From: Bacillota bacterium
GTDB lineage: Bacteria; Bacillota; Clostridia; Lachnospirales; Lachnospiraceae
DNA length: 64,000 bases
Assembly: GCA_023415055.1 (NCBI GenBank)
Contig: JAEZLZ010000058.1
Location: forward strand, 131,406 to 195,405
Direction of reading: 5' to 3'
A program made the position numbers and the translations under genes. The stretch's first letter is position 1; the number at the start of each line of letters is the position of its first letter. The notes under the pieces are model-generated. The model worked only from the letters and a program-made list of their open reading frames with translations, did no database searches and was not told the DNA's origin. Below, in pieces: positions 17,638 to 25,239 of this stretch.

Positions 17638-17802
17638 TCATCCTTCCGGATCGCATATTTGTATACCAAGCCGCTCAAGAAGCCTCCAAGAAGGTGCATT
17701 CTCTGGATTGCACTTTGCAATCACGCTTCTGGCACCAAGGCTTTCGAAGGCCTCTTTAAGAACCGCTTTCGCACTCTCTGCTGCATAACCCATTCCCTGA
17801 TG
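17638..17802 (-). pseudogene. GNAT acetyltransferase fragment
   Basis: An open frame of 54 codons on the minus strand, closed by stops at both ends. It reads QGMGYAAESAKAVLKEA, then SLGARSVIAKCNPENAPS and WRLLERLG. These are the acetyl-CoA-binding motif (QGxGYA) and the C-terminal N-x-x-S-x-x-L-x-x-L-G block of RimJ-type GNAT enzymes. The N-terminal two thirds are missing and the end is cut by TGA at 17638, so this is a relic. Confidence 0.8.
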
Positions 17803-17902
17803 TCATTAATCTCTGTGTCATTAACTCTTTCATCGTCTCCCCCTTACCTGCCGGATGCAGCTTGATCCTCCCCTATGCATATATCACTGCTCGGTAATAT
17901 TA

Positions 17903-18442
17903 TTATTCTTCCTTTGTAAAATACTTTTTATAATTCTCTTGGCAATGCTCGATAATTTTGATGGCATCCTCCGGTCCTCCGAATTCATTTACCGCTGTCT
18001 GCTTATTCTCCAGCTCCTTGTATACACTAAAGAAATGCTTCATCTCATTAAATATATGGGGCGGCAGCTCATTGATATTCGTATACATATTATAGGTCGG
18101 ATCATTAAACGGTATCGCAATGATTTTCTCATCGCCCATACCATTATCAATCATATTCATCACACCTATGGGATAGCAACGTACCAGAGATAAGGGTTCG
18201 ATTGCTTCGGAACACAATACCAAAACATCCAATGGATCCTTATCATCACCATATGTTCTGGGTATAAAGCCGTAATTTGCCGGATAATGGGTCGAGGTAT
18301 ATAGAATTCGGTCCAATATGATATAACCCGTCTCTTTGTCTAGTTCATACTTTTTCTTACTTCCCTTGGAAATTTCTACCACTGCCACAAAATCATGAGA
18401 ATGGATTCGATCCGGATTAATATCATGCCAAATATTATTCAT
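17903..18442 (-). CDS. ppa: Inorganic pyrophosphatase, family I
   Basis: 179 residues, the soluble cytoplasmic type. Landmarks are KYELDKETGYIILDRIL, YPANYGFIPRT and the metal-binding GDDKDPLDVLVL with the D-x-D-P-x-D signature. It hydrolyses pyrophosphate to drive biosynthetic reactions. Monocistronic; its 3' neighbour is the GNAT relic. Confidence 0.96.
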   Translation of the reverse strand: MNNIWHDINPDRIHSHDFVAVVEISKGSKKKYELDKETGYIILDRILYTSTHYPANYGFIPRTYGDDKDPLDVLVLCSEAIEPLSLVRCYPIGVMNMIDNGMGDEKIIAIPFNDPTYNMYTNINELPPHIFNEMKHFFSVYKELENKQTAVNEFGGPEDAIKIIEHCQENYKKYFTKEE

Positions 18443-18626
18443 ATCATTATCTTCCTTTCACATTTGAATTCGGAGATATCTATCACAAAGGAGTAGCATA
18501 TCCATCCGATTGTCTGGTAATACCATCTCTGTCTCTGATTCTAGCACAGAAACTGACATTTTCCTATTAAAAACTATGATATTTTTCATTTTAGGAAGGA
18601 TTTTTAAGGGATACGACAAAAAATTT

Positions 18627-18696
18627 ACCGTTCGTGGCAGAATTTTTACCGTTCAAAGCATTATTTATTGCCATATTATGCATTTCATATTATATT
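18627..18696 (+). promoter_or_regulatory. LytTR-box promoter A
   Basis: Direct repeats ACCGTTCGT (18627) and ACCGTTCAA (18648) are 21 bp apart, two helical turns, as in binding sites of LytTR/AgrA-type regulators. TTGCCA (18668-18673), a 17-bp spacer and TATATT (18691-18696) follow. The first repeat is 41 bp upstream of the -35, the same spacing as promoter B at 21120. Confidence 0.8.
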
Positions 18697-18702
18697 ATTA
18701 GT

Positions 18703-18826
18703 AAATATATAAGATTTTATATATTTACCACACTCTCCCAAGAATAGTAAAACTATTCTCCTCTGTAAAAATAGTTGTATATCCACAAAAAACAGCATCT
18801 GCCCCCACAGGTGCTGTTTTTTTGTT
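18703..18826 (+). ncRNA. Short LytTR-controlled transcript A (candidate small RNA)
   Basis: From the predicted start of promoter A to the terminator is about 120 nt. It contains no ATG on this strand. It folds into GTAAATATATAA/TTATATATTTAC, AGAATAG/CTATTCT and then the terminator hairpin. It is separated from the downstream regulator gene, which has its own promoter at 18899. Existence is inferred from promoter plus terminator. Confidence 0.5.
18789..18823 (+). terminator. Terminator of transcript A
   Basis: AAAACAGCATCTG (18789-18801) pairs with CAGGTGCTGTTTT (18808-18820), one wobble pair, followed by TTT. Confidence 0.9.
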
Positions 18827-18898
18827 CAAGCGATCCTCATTAAATGCTATTGATAAGGGATATATATTTCTTACGTTTTCCTTAAATTGGAATGCCAA

Positions 18899-18927
18899 TT
18901 GCAATAACGATACTTTTAATGTATAAT
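18899..18927 (+). promoter_or_regulatory. Promoter of the LytTR-GHKL operon
   Basis: TTGCAA (18899-18904), 17-bp spacer, TATAAT (18922-18927). The predicted start is near 18934, about 37 bases before the GTG start. Confidence 0.75.
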
Positions 18928-18970
18928 ATTGTCAACTATTGTATTTACTTACTTAAGGAGGAGACCGACT

Positions 18971-19663
18971 GTGCGAATTGCCGTATGCGACGATGATAAG
19001 ATTATCCGTAATATAACGGTTCGTTTATTACAGGAATACAGCAGACAGATGTCAATTGATTTTGAGCTTGTGACCTTTGCATCCGGTGAAGAATTATTAA
19101 GATACCCCGGTGAACTTAATATCATTCTTATGGACATCGAGATGGATGGTATCGACGGAATAGCAACTACCGGCCAATTGCATCAGAAGAATCCGGATCT
19201 GATTGTGATTCTGGTTACCAGCCATGTGAGACGATTTAAAGATGGTTATAAAGTGAATGCTTTTCGCTTCATGACGAAGCCGATTCACAGAGAGGAGTTT
19301 TACGAATATCTGAATGATGCTGTTGCAGAGATTCTTGGAAAGAAAATAATAACCTTAAGAAGGGATGGTGTCGATGTCAATATAAATATCAAGAGCATCC
19401 TTTATATAGCCGCCCTGCAGGGCTATACCGAGGTATGGACAGTAAAGGATACCTATCGCAGTGATAACAGCCTTTCTACCTGGGAGGAACTATTGGATTC
19501 ACAGTTATTCTTCCGATGTCATAAGAAATATCTGGTTAATATCAGTCAGATCGAAGAACTGAATGACAACATCAAGTTAAAGAACGGAGCTCTGGTTGAG
19601 GTATCCAGACGTAAGCATCCGAAGCTACGGGAAATATATATCAATTATCAGGTTGCGCATTGA
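18971..19663 (+). CDS. LytTR (AgrA/VirR-type) response regulator
   Basis: 230 residues from GTG at 18971, chosen for AAGGAGGAG eight bases upstream and the receiver start MRIAVCDDD. The receiver (1-120) has phosphoacceptor Asp55 in IILMDIEMDG. The C-terminal LytTR DNA-binding domain (about 130-228) contains FFRCHKKYLVNISQIEEL and KLKNGALVEVSRRKHPKLRE. Regulators of this class bind paired direct repeats; two matching pairs lie at 18627 and 21120. It is transcribed with the downstream kinase gene. Confidence 0.94.
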   Translation: MRIAVCDDDKIIRNITVRLLQEYSRQMSIDFELVTFASGEELLRYPGELNIILMDIEMDGIDGIATTGQLHQKNPDLIVILVTSHVRRFKDGYKVNAFRFMTKPIHREEFYEYLNDAVAEILGKKIITLRRDGVDVNINIKSILYIAALQGYTEVWTVKDTYRSDNSLSTWEELLDSQLFFRCHKKYLVNISQIEELNDNIKLKNGALVEVSRRKHPKLREIYINYQVAH

Positions 19664-19782
19664 TGTTTTGCAAAGTGTATTTATAATTAAGAAGGGATGC
19701 CTTTCTTCGAATCATGTCTTTGTTTTCTTAAAATATAACATAATTAATGAATTGCCATAATACAGTACATGGGGGTGAATGT

Positions 19783-21090
19783 ATGATTGGTATATATTTA
19801 CTAGAGATTGTCACTGAAATGCTTCGATTTTTTCTGATTTTTCATGGTTTTCTTGGTGTTAATTATCGTAAGGGTATTCATAAGTATGTTCTTGTGTTAT
19901 TAGCATTGATAGCCTTTAGCCTTCTTTGTTTTATACCTAATCTTAATATTTTATACCTATCATTTATCATCATAGTAATAAACTTTATCACAACACTATT
20001 CCTATATGACGAAAAAATCTTTACTCTATCAAAGGTTTTTATTGCTATCTCTCTTGTTACGGTTACCTGGGATAATCTATTTGTGAAGGTGATTAGTCTC
20101 ATCTATAATTTTGATGAGACAATCACAACAGAAGCACTATTTCAGCAGAGTTTATGTAACCTTATTTTTATATTAATTTTAGTGATTATCCTGTTTGTGA
20201 TAAGGCAGTTTTCCCATTTACATAGGCTGAATTACTATCATTTGTCGAATACTGCCTTTCTGCTATTTCTAAGCAGTATTGCGTTGAACGCTTATATCAA
20301 CTCCATGACTTATATCATATCACAGAGCGGTATCCCGACGAATACAGGAACCACTTATGTAGCTATGATTCTGCTTTCTATCCTGTTTCAAATTGTATGT
20401 ATCTTTCTAATCTACCTGTTCTACTCCCGAGAGCAATATAAGACTCTGAATAAGCTCCGTGAAGAGTACAACGAAAAGCAAATCGATTACTATAAGACTT
20501 TACTGGTTAAAGAAGAAGATACCAGAAAGTTTCGCCATGACATAAAGAACCATTTTATCTGCATTCAGGAGCTTTTAGATACCGGAAAGACCGAGGAAGC
20601 GCAATCCTACATCCGTGATATCAATGAACGCTTTGAGAAGATCACAGGTATCCACGATACCGGTAATGATATCATCAATGCAATCATCAACTATTACACG
20701 AATAAAGGAAGGGAGGATCATATCCGGATTAAGGTTAAGGGAAGAATATTGCAGGAGCTTAATATACCGATGATGCACCTGAGCACCATCTTTTCCAATC
20801 TAATGTCAAATGCCTACGAAGCAAGCATGAAACTATGCAACGATGAAGATAAGACTATAACAGTGGAAATTCGAGCCGGAGGTACGTATTTGGAAATAAC
20901 CATACAGAATCCCACGGTGCAAAATCGTGCAAAGATAGATGAGAAATTCCTGACGTCTAAGAGTGACCGTAAAAATCATGGTTTCGGAATACGGAATATA
21001 AAAGAAATACTTTCAAAATATGATGGCGAACTTCAATTAATAGATGATTTAGATCATGTAACAATTCGTGTAATAATGAAAATAGCATAA
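19783..21090 (+). CDS. GHKL (AgrC-like) sensor histidine kinase
   Basis: 435 residues from ATG 19783, preceded by GGGGGTG. About six membrane segments fill residues 1-200, in place of a periplasmic sensor domain, as in AgrC. The H-box is FRHDIKNHF, the N-box FSNLMSNAYEAS and the G-box NHGFGIRNIKEIL. It should phosphorylate the LytTR regulator encoded 120 bases upstream. No agrB/agrD peptide-processing genes are seen nearby, so the signal is unknown. Confidence 0.92.
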   Translation: MIGIYLLEIVTEMLRFFLIFHGFLGVNYRKGIHKYVLVLLALIAFSLLCFIPNLNILYLSFIIIVINFITTLFLYDEKIFTLSKVFIAISLVTVTWDNLFVKVISLIYNFDETITTEALFQQSLCNLIFILILVIILFVIRQFSHLHRLNYYHLSNTAFLLFLSSIALNAYINSMTYIISQSGIPTNTGTTYVAMILLSILFQIVCIFLIYLFYSREQYKTLNKLREEYNEKQIDYYKTLLVKEEDTRKFRHDIKNHFICIQELLDTGKTEEAQSYIRDINERFEKITGIHDTGNDIINAIINYYTNKGREDHIRIKVKGRILQELNIPMMHLSTIFSNLMSNAYEASMKLCNDEDKTITVEIRAGGTYLEITIQNPTVQNRAKIDEKFLTSKSDRKNHGFGIRNIKEILSKYDGELQLIDDLDHVTIRVIMKIA

Positions 21091-21119
21091 TTCTCTACCG
21101 ACTTACCAAATTCATTCGA

Positions 21120-21188
21120 ACCGTTCACGGACAAGTTTTTACCGGATCATATAGCCCCTCTTGCATTTTACATTATTTTACATATAAT
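21120..21188 (+). promoter_or_regulatory. LytTR-box promoter B
   Basis: ACCGTTCAC (21120) and ACCGGATCA (21141) are 21 bp apart. TTGCAT (21161-21166), a 16-bp spacer and TATAAT (21183-21188) follow. The first repeat is 41 bp upstream of the -35, as at promoter A, and the T-tract before the second ACCG is also shared. Confidence 0.8.
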
Positions 21189-21254
21189 GAAAATATACCT
21201 TCACTAATGATAAAATTATTAATCTATTATTATTATTATGGGAGGCAGAATTAT

Positions 21255-21305
21255 ATGATGAGAATATTTTTAAATGAAATCTGCAGACTTATCTTAGGTT
21301 TATAG
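21255..21305 (+). CDS. Candidate 16-residue peptide driven by LytTR promoter B
   Basis: ATG at 21255 follows GGGAGG with normal spacing, and the frame reads MMRIFLNEICRLILGL before TAG. The peptide could form a short amphipathic helix with one Cys. It is the first open frame after promoter B, and a terminator ends the transcript at about 21422. No homologue is recognised. It could be a true micropeptide, a leader, or a chance frame in a small RNA. Confidence 0.4.
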   Translation: MMRIFLNEICRLILGL

Positions 21306-21378
21306 TATTTATGGATATCGGGGAAACTGGGGAAACGGGAGTACATAAAAAGAGGACGTGCGCCCCTGGGTGCACAAG

Positions 21379-21422
21379 AAAAGGATGCCACAAATATCAT
21401 CGATATTGGGACATCCTTTTTC
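21379..21422. terminator. Terminator of transcript B and of the convergent ABC operon
   Basis: AAAAGGATG (21379-21387) pairs with CATCCTTTT (21412-21420), with inner AATATC/GATATT pairing. Just upstream, GTGC-G-CCC and GGG-T-GCAC (about 21359-21376) form another hairpin. Confidence 0.85.
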
Positions 21423-21483
21423 TGTCGATTAAGGATAGAATAGAATCTTTCTGTTTTATCCCTATTTGTTTTCAAGGTTTCTT

Positions 21484-22248
21484 TTATAATCTCTTTCGGT
21501 GAAATAATAGGGTTGATAGCAATAAACTCCCCAATATAAACACACCCGTGGTCACTATTGTAGGGATGAGCTTCTCTACTGATACATCGCCCGTCAAAAG
21601 CGCTACATTCTTCGATGCAAGCGTAACCGGATTAATACTCTCCAAGTCCGGGAAGATGTTTAGCAGCAGCATCGAGGCAAGCGCAGCCGCAGAGAGGATT
21701 AAACCGCCGAAATTACCTGCAATTACTGTACTCGATAGTAAGATAAGTGCAATTACCAGGCACCCGAACAGCCAAAGGCAGAAGAAGGAGAATATCAGAT
21801 TCTGAACTGCGGTATCCTCAAACAGATACTCTGTATACCCATAATTCACTGCTGCTGCCACGATATAGGCGAATGTCCAAAGAAGGATCGATGCAATGAA
21901 TTTTGATAATAGTACCGTATATCGGGGCAGGCCTTTCGACAGAATGTTGATTAAGGTTCCTCTTGTCAGTTCATTGGAGAGCACTCCTCCAAAGACAAGC
22001 AGCATAACCAGAATGCCCATCTGAGTCATATTTTTAAAAAACTGACCATAAGCATCGAGTACTGTCGGTTCCGGTATCACAAGCTTCATCCCCTGCAGGT
22101 CCATCCCTTCAAGTAAATCCGGCAAAAGCTTTGCCAGCACCGGACTCATCAGGCCAAAGAGGAAGAACACCGCTAGCAGTATCAGTGTCTTGTAGGTCCG
22201 TACCTGCTCGATTAATTCCTTTTTTGTAAAGATCAGAAAGCTCTTCAT
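21484..22248 (-). CDS. ABC-2 type permease (YxlG-like)
   Basis: 254 residues with about six membrane segments. MKSFLIFTKKELIEQVRTYK followed by a hydrophobic stretch is the standard N terminus of ABC-2/NosY-like permeases, and SNELTRGTLINILSKGLPR is the intracellular coupling helix. It overlaps the ATPase gene by four bases. Order and types match the yxlE-yxlF-yxlG genes of the Bacillus subtilis sigY operon. The substrate is unknown, possibly a toxic peptide. Confidence 0.88.
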   Translation of the reverse strand: MKSFLIFTKKELIEQVRTYKTLILLAVFFLFGLMSPVLAKLLPDLLEGMDLQGMKLVIPEPTVLDAYGQFFKNMTQMGILVMLLVFGGVLSNELTRGTLINILSKGLPRYTVLLSKFIASILLWTFAYIVAAAVNYGYTEYLFEDTAVQNLIFSFFCLWLFGCLVIALILLSSTVIAGNFGGLILSAAALASMLLLNIFPDLESINPVTLASKNVALLTGDVSVEKLIPTIVTTGVFILGSLLLSTLLFHRKRL

Positions 22249-23162
22249 TGAACCACCTCCAGGAATACGTTCTCGATGGAAGGCTCCATAATCTCGTAAC
22301 GCAATAATGTTACCTGCTCTTCGGACAGAAAACGCAAAAGTTGTCCGGCAGCCTGTTCCTGACCGGTTAATTGTATCTTAAGCTTTGAATCCTTGCCGCT
22401 CACACCGGATACAAAGGGTTTCTCATTCAGTTTCTCGATGATCCCTTCCACCTTATAGCCCTGCATCAATTCGACCTCAACAATATCCTTGCGGTAACTG
22501 TTTTTTATATCGGCAACCTTACCCTGCAATATCAGCCTTCCTCCATCCAATATGCCAACACTGTCACAGATACGCTCAACATCGGAAAGAATGTGTGTGG
22601 AGAAAACTACTGTTGTTCTTTCCTTGGCGATAGCCAGGATATCGAGAATTTCTTTTCTTCCCACCGGATCCAGTGCCGATGTGGGCTCGTCACAGATCAG
22701 CAGCTTTGGTTCGTTTAATAATGCCTGAGCGATTCCCAGCCTCTGTTTCATTCCTCTGGAAAATCCTCGAATTCTCCGATTGGTTTCCTCCAGACCAACC
22801 AGCTCCAACATCTGTCGGATGCGATTGTTTAGGCTCTCACCCTTTAATCCTGTGATCTCTCCACAAAGTCTAAGGTATTCCTTAGATGTCATATATCCGT
22901 AAAACTCGGGGACATCGGGCAGATATCCGATAAAACGGTTCGTTTGTGCATTACCATAGATTACCTTCTCATCACAGACCCTAATCTCTCCGGAATCCGG
23001 ACGAAGAAAGCCAAGAATCATCTTCATGGTAGTCGTCTTTCCTGCTCCGTTTTTTCCTAGGAATCCAAATACAGCATGCTCTTCAACTTGAAAGCTAAGA
23101 TCCTTAATTACCGATAAGTCCCCAAAGCTCTTATTCACCTGCTTCAATTCAATTACGTTCAT
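22245..23162 (-). CDS. ABC transporter ATPase (YxlF-like)
   Basis: 305 residues. Walker A is GKNGAGKTT (about residues 36-44), the signature is FSRGMKQRLGIA, and Walker B is LLICDEPTSALDP. The C-terminal extension of some 85 residues is usual for export ATPases paired with ABC-2 permeases. It overlaps both neighbours by four bases, indicating tight coupling. Confidence 0.95.
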   Translation of the reverse strand: MNVIELKQVNKSFGDLSVIKDLSFQVEEHAVFGFLGKNGAGKTTTMKMILGFLRPDSGEIRVCDEKVIYGNAQTNRFIGYLPDVPEFYGYMTSKEYLRLCGEITGLKGESLNNRIRQMLELVGLEETNRRIRGFSRGMKQRLGIAQALLNEPKLLICDEPTSALDPVGRKEILDILAIAKERTTVVFSTHILSDVERICDSVGILDGGRLILQGKVADIKNSYRKDIVEVELMQGYKVEGIIEKLNEKPFVSGVSGKDSKLKIQLTGQEQAAGQLLRFLSEEQVTLLRYEIMEPSIENVFLEVVQ

Positions 23163-23377
23163 TCGTCTTCACCCCTGCCCAAAGTAAAGTATAGGATTGG
23201 TCCGATGATCTGCAGGCACACAACCAAAATCGCCCAGATGATACGGTTACCAAATCGGTAGCGTTTATGACGAAGTACATGAATCAAGGCAGTAATCATC
23301 AAAAGCATCTCGATAAGTACGATCGGTACCAAAAACGGTAAGTATTTCATAATTTCATCAGCAGACATTGCATTCAT
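23159..23377 (-). CDS. Small PLDc_N-type membrane protein (YxlE-like)
   Basis: 72 residues with two membrane helices; IWAILVVCLQIIGPILYFTLGRGE is the PLDc_N signature (W-x(n)-G-P-x-x-Y-x-x-x-G-R). In B. subtilis the similar YxlE acts with YxlD as a negative regulator of sigY. Here it overlaps the ATPase start by four bases and probably assists or restrains the exporter. Confidence 0.85.
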   Translation of the reverse strand: MNAMSADEIMKYLPFLVPIVLIEMLLMITALIHVLRHKRYRFGNRIIWAILVVCLQIIGPILYFTLGRGEDE

Positions 23378-23408
23378 TTCTATTCCTCCCTTTTCTTATA
23401 TACCATTT

Positions 23409-24512
23409 CTATTTCTCAAGCTTTCTCTTAATACGTGAAAACCGTTCGTCTGATTCCAGAATCGCAAATGCAGGATTCGCCAGTACACTGCTTCTCAGAT
23501 CTCTTCGGATCAGCTCCATCTGTCTCGGTGCATCAATTTCCACATCAACCGAGGTAAAATATCCCTCCAATGCATCAAAAATGTGGTTTCCATGGAGATA
23601 AATCGTCTCCTTATCGAGCTTAAGAATGAGATCCGAGTAGATCTCTAAGATTGCTATCGCTTTATCTTGATTGCCTTGCTTTGCATAAGCGGTTGCTCCG
23701 CTCAGATAGATATTGACAAGCAAGGACGGTGATAGTGACTCGAGGTCAAAGAGCTCGCAAAGCGACAAGAAGATTCGATAATACTCGTCAAGCCTCCCCG
23801 GCTCATCTGTATACATCATAAAATAATCCGGTACAGCCCCCAGCATCGTCACAAGGCTGACGTAAGTAAAACCTTGCAGATATTCTATAGCTTTCTCCTT
23901 TTCTCCCTTCATCTGATATGCTTTCACCAGAATGCTCTCCGGACTCATGAGTGGCACACCCTGCTTCTCCATCAGATCGATGGCTTCCTGCGGTCTCCCA
24001 AGGCTCATGTGACATACCGCCTGCATCTGTGTAGACAACCTTGCCAGATGAGACTCCTCACTGTTCTTCTCTATCCTTTGAAAAAGCTCAAGGGAACGTT
24101 CCAGGATCTGCATCGTTCGCTCCGTTGTTCCGGCAAGATTGCAATGATTAATTAGCAAGGCGCCGATCTGGAATTGCAATTCCCAACAAGAAAAATATTT
24201 ACGAAGATATTCCTCACACTCCGTATATACTTGTTCAAACGGTTCCTTCGTAAAGGATTGACTTAACCGATGGTATAGCTTACGAATATCCGCCTTCGGC
24301 ATCTGAGGCTCATAACCAATTAACTCATCAATGCTGATATCAAAATAGGAAGCAAGAATGGGAAGTAAAAGAATATCCGGATAGCTCTGACCGGATTCCC
24401 ATTTGGAAACGGCAGGCTTTGATACTCCGAGATGGTTCGCTAATTCCTCTTGCGTGATTCCCCGTTCCCTTCTCTTTGCCGCTAAGATGGTGCCAAGTTT
24501 AATTTCCTTCAT
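23409..24512 (-). CDS. XRE family regulator with helical-repeat sensor domain
   Basis: 367 residues. The helix-turn-helix is at residues 5-62 (RRERGITQEELANHLGVSKP and AVSKWESGQSYPDILLLP). About 300 residues of TPR-like helices follow, for example EAIDLMEKQGVPLMSPESIL and KAIEYLQGF, the layout of peptide-sensing (RRNPP-like) or signal-integrating XRE proteins. It is the first gene of the YxlEFG-like operon, ending 31 bases before it, and so the likely regulator. Confidence 0.88.
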   Translation of the reverse strand: MKEIKLGTILAAKRRERGITQEELANHLGVSKPAVSKWESGQSYPDILLLPILASYFDISIDELIGYEPQMPKADIRKLYHRLSQSFTKEPFEQVYTECEEYLRKYFSCWELQFQIGALLINHCNLAGTTERTMQILERSLELFQRIEKNSEESHLARLSTQMQAVCHMSLGRPQEAIDLMEKQGVPLMSPESILVKAYQMKGEKEKAIEYLQGFTYVSLVTMLGAVPDYFMMYTDEPGRLDEYYRIFLSLCELFDLESLSPSLLVNIYLSGATAYAKQGNQDKAIAILEIYSDLILKLDKETIYLHGNHIFDALEGYFTSVDVEIDAPRQMELIRRDLRSSVLANPAFAILESDERFSRIKRKLEK

Positions 24513-24750
24513 CCATCAATCCTCCCTATTTTCTATTACTGTTTTCTATTTCTATTCATTCCGTTACTGTTGTGTTTTTTCATTTCTTATTCTATTCATG
24601 CTGTTTCCTGTAGTTATTGTAGATCAGATTCCGATTCGTTACAATGGAGTTAAAGTTAACTTGCGTTAATTTTTTTAACCATTGGTTAACACTATGTGTT
24701 GCATTGAAAAGTATGCCCGCCTGGCTCAGCCGGCGATAGCCGTATTAAAA

Positions 24751-24829
24751 AGAGGCTGCCACATCATATTTAACGATTGGAAGACCGATGGATTGGCTCC
24801 CAAGGTTAAACCTTAATGCGACAGCCCCT
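24751..24829 (-). terminator. Long hairpin terminator in the 24.5-25.2 kb gap
   Basis: GAGGCTGCCACAT (from 24752) pairs with ATGCGACAGCCCC (to about 24828), and the minus strand continues CTTTTTAAT. The 727-base gap 24513-25239 otherwise holds only the XRE leader, A/T-rich spacer, a relic reading frame (24957-25157) and the ptsI terminator. Confidence 0.6.
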
Positions 24830-24956
24830 AAACCTCGAATGTGAAAACACCATCCTGGTGAAAAGGTGCAGTTCCTAAAGTATATTAATTGTATAAGTAA
24901 AACTACACTCCGGCAACTTCATTTATTTCATTTATCTTAGCAAAGGTATCGATTAA

Positions 24957-25157
24957 TCATACCCGAAACATGATGTCATCTCTTTTATGCTCCAGCATCC
25001 TCCAATTCTCACTAAGTGCCATTCCGGAGTAACCGGAATATTGAAAGAAGCCTCGTTTATCAACCGTATCAAATAGTTCCTCTCCAACTTCCGTAATATC
25101 CTCAATCAGACGATGGAAATGCGGGTGGTAAGTCCATGCACCATCAAAAAACGCATA
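24957..25157 (-). pseudogene. Unidentified C-terminal gene fragment
   Basis: 66 codons on the minus strand, closed by TAG just upstream (25158-25160) and TGA at 24957. It reads FFDGAWTYHPHFHRLIEDIT, then GFFQYSGYSGMALSENWRML, and has protein-like composition. There is no start codon or ribosome binding site at its head, so it is probably the tail of a lost gene. I do not recognise the family. Confidence 0.5.
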
Positions 25158-25178
25158 CTACCGGTCACACGAATACAA

Positions 25179-25208
25179 AAACTGCCAGGCAATGCTGCCT
25201 GACAGTTT
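25179..25208 (-). terminator. Terminator after ptsI
   Basis: AAACTG-C-CAGGCA pairs with TGCCTG-A-CAGTTT around a four-base loop (25192-25195), 31 bases beyond the ptsI stop. Confidence 0.85.
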
Positions 25209-25239
25209 CTGTCTCACACACAAAAATAAAAAGAAAGTT

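Noticed and set aside
17398..17865. Plus-strand frame of 155 codons
   Set aside because: It overlaps the PadR partner gene, its terminator and the antisense GNAT relic; no binding site or recognisable domain.
21311..21502. Plus-strand 63-codon frame with a Cys-rich stretch (CAPGCTRKGC) after LytTR promoter B
   Set aside because: It has no ribosome binding site and runs through the terminator at 21379-21422 and into the convergent permease gene.
24720..24745. GC-rich dyad GGCTCAGCCGGCGATAGCC as a possible RNA element
   Set aside because: Short imperfect pairing with no T-run or conserved context.
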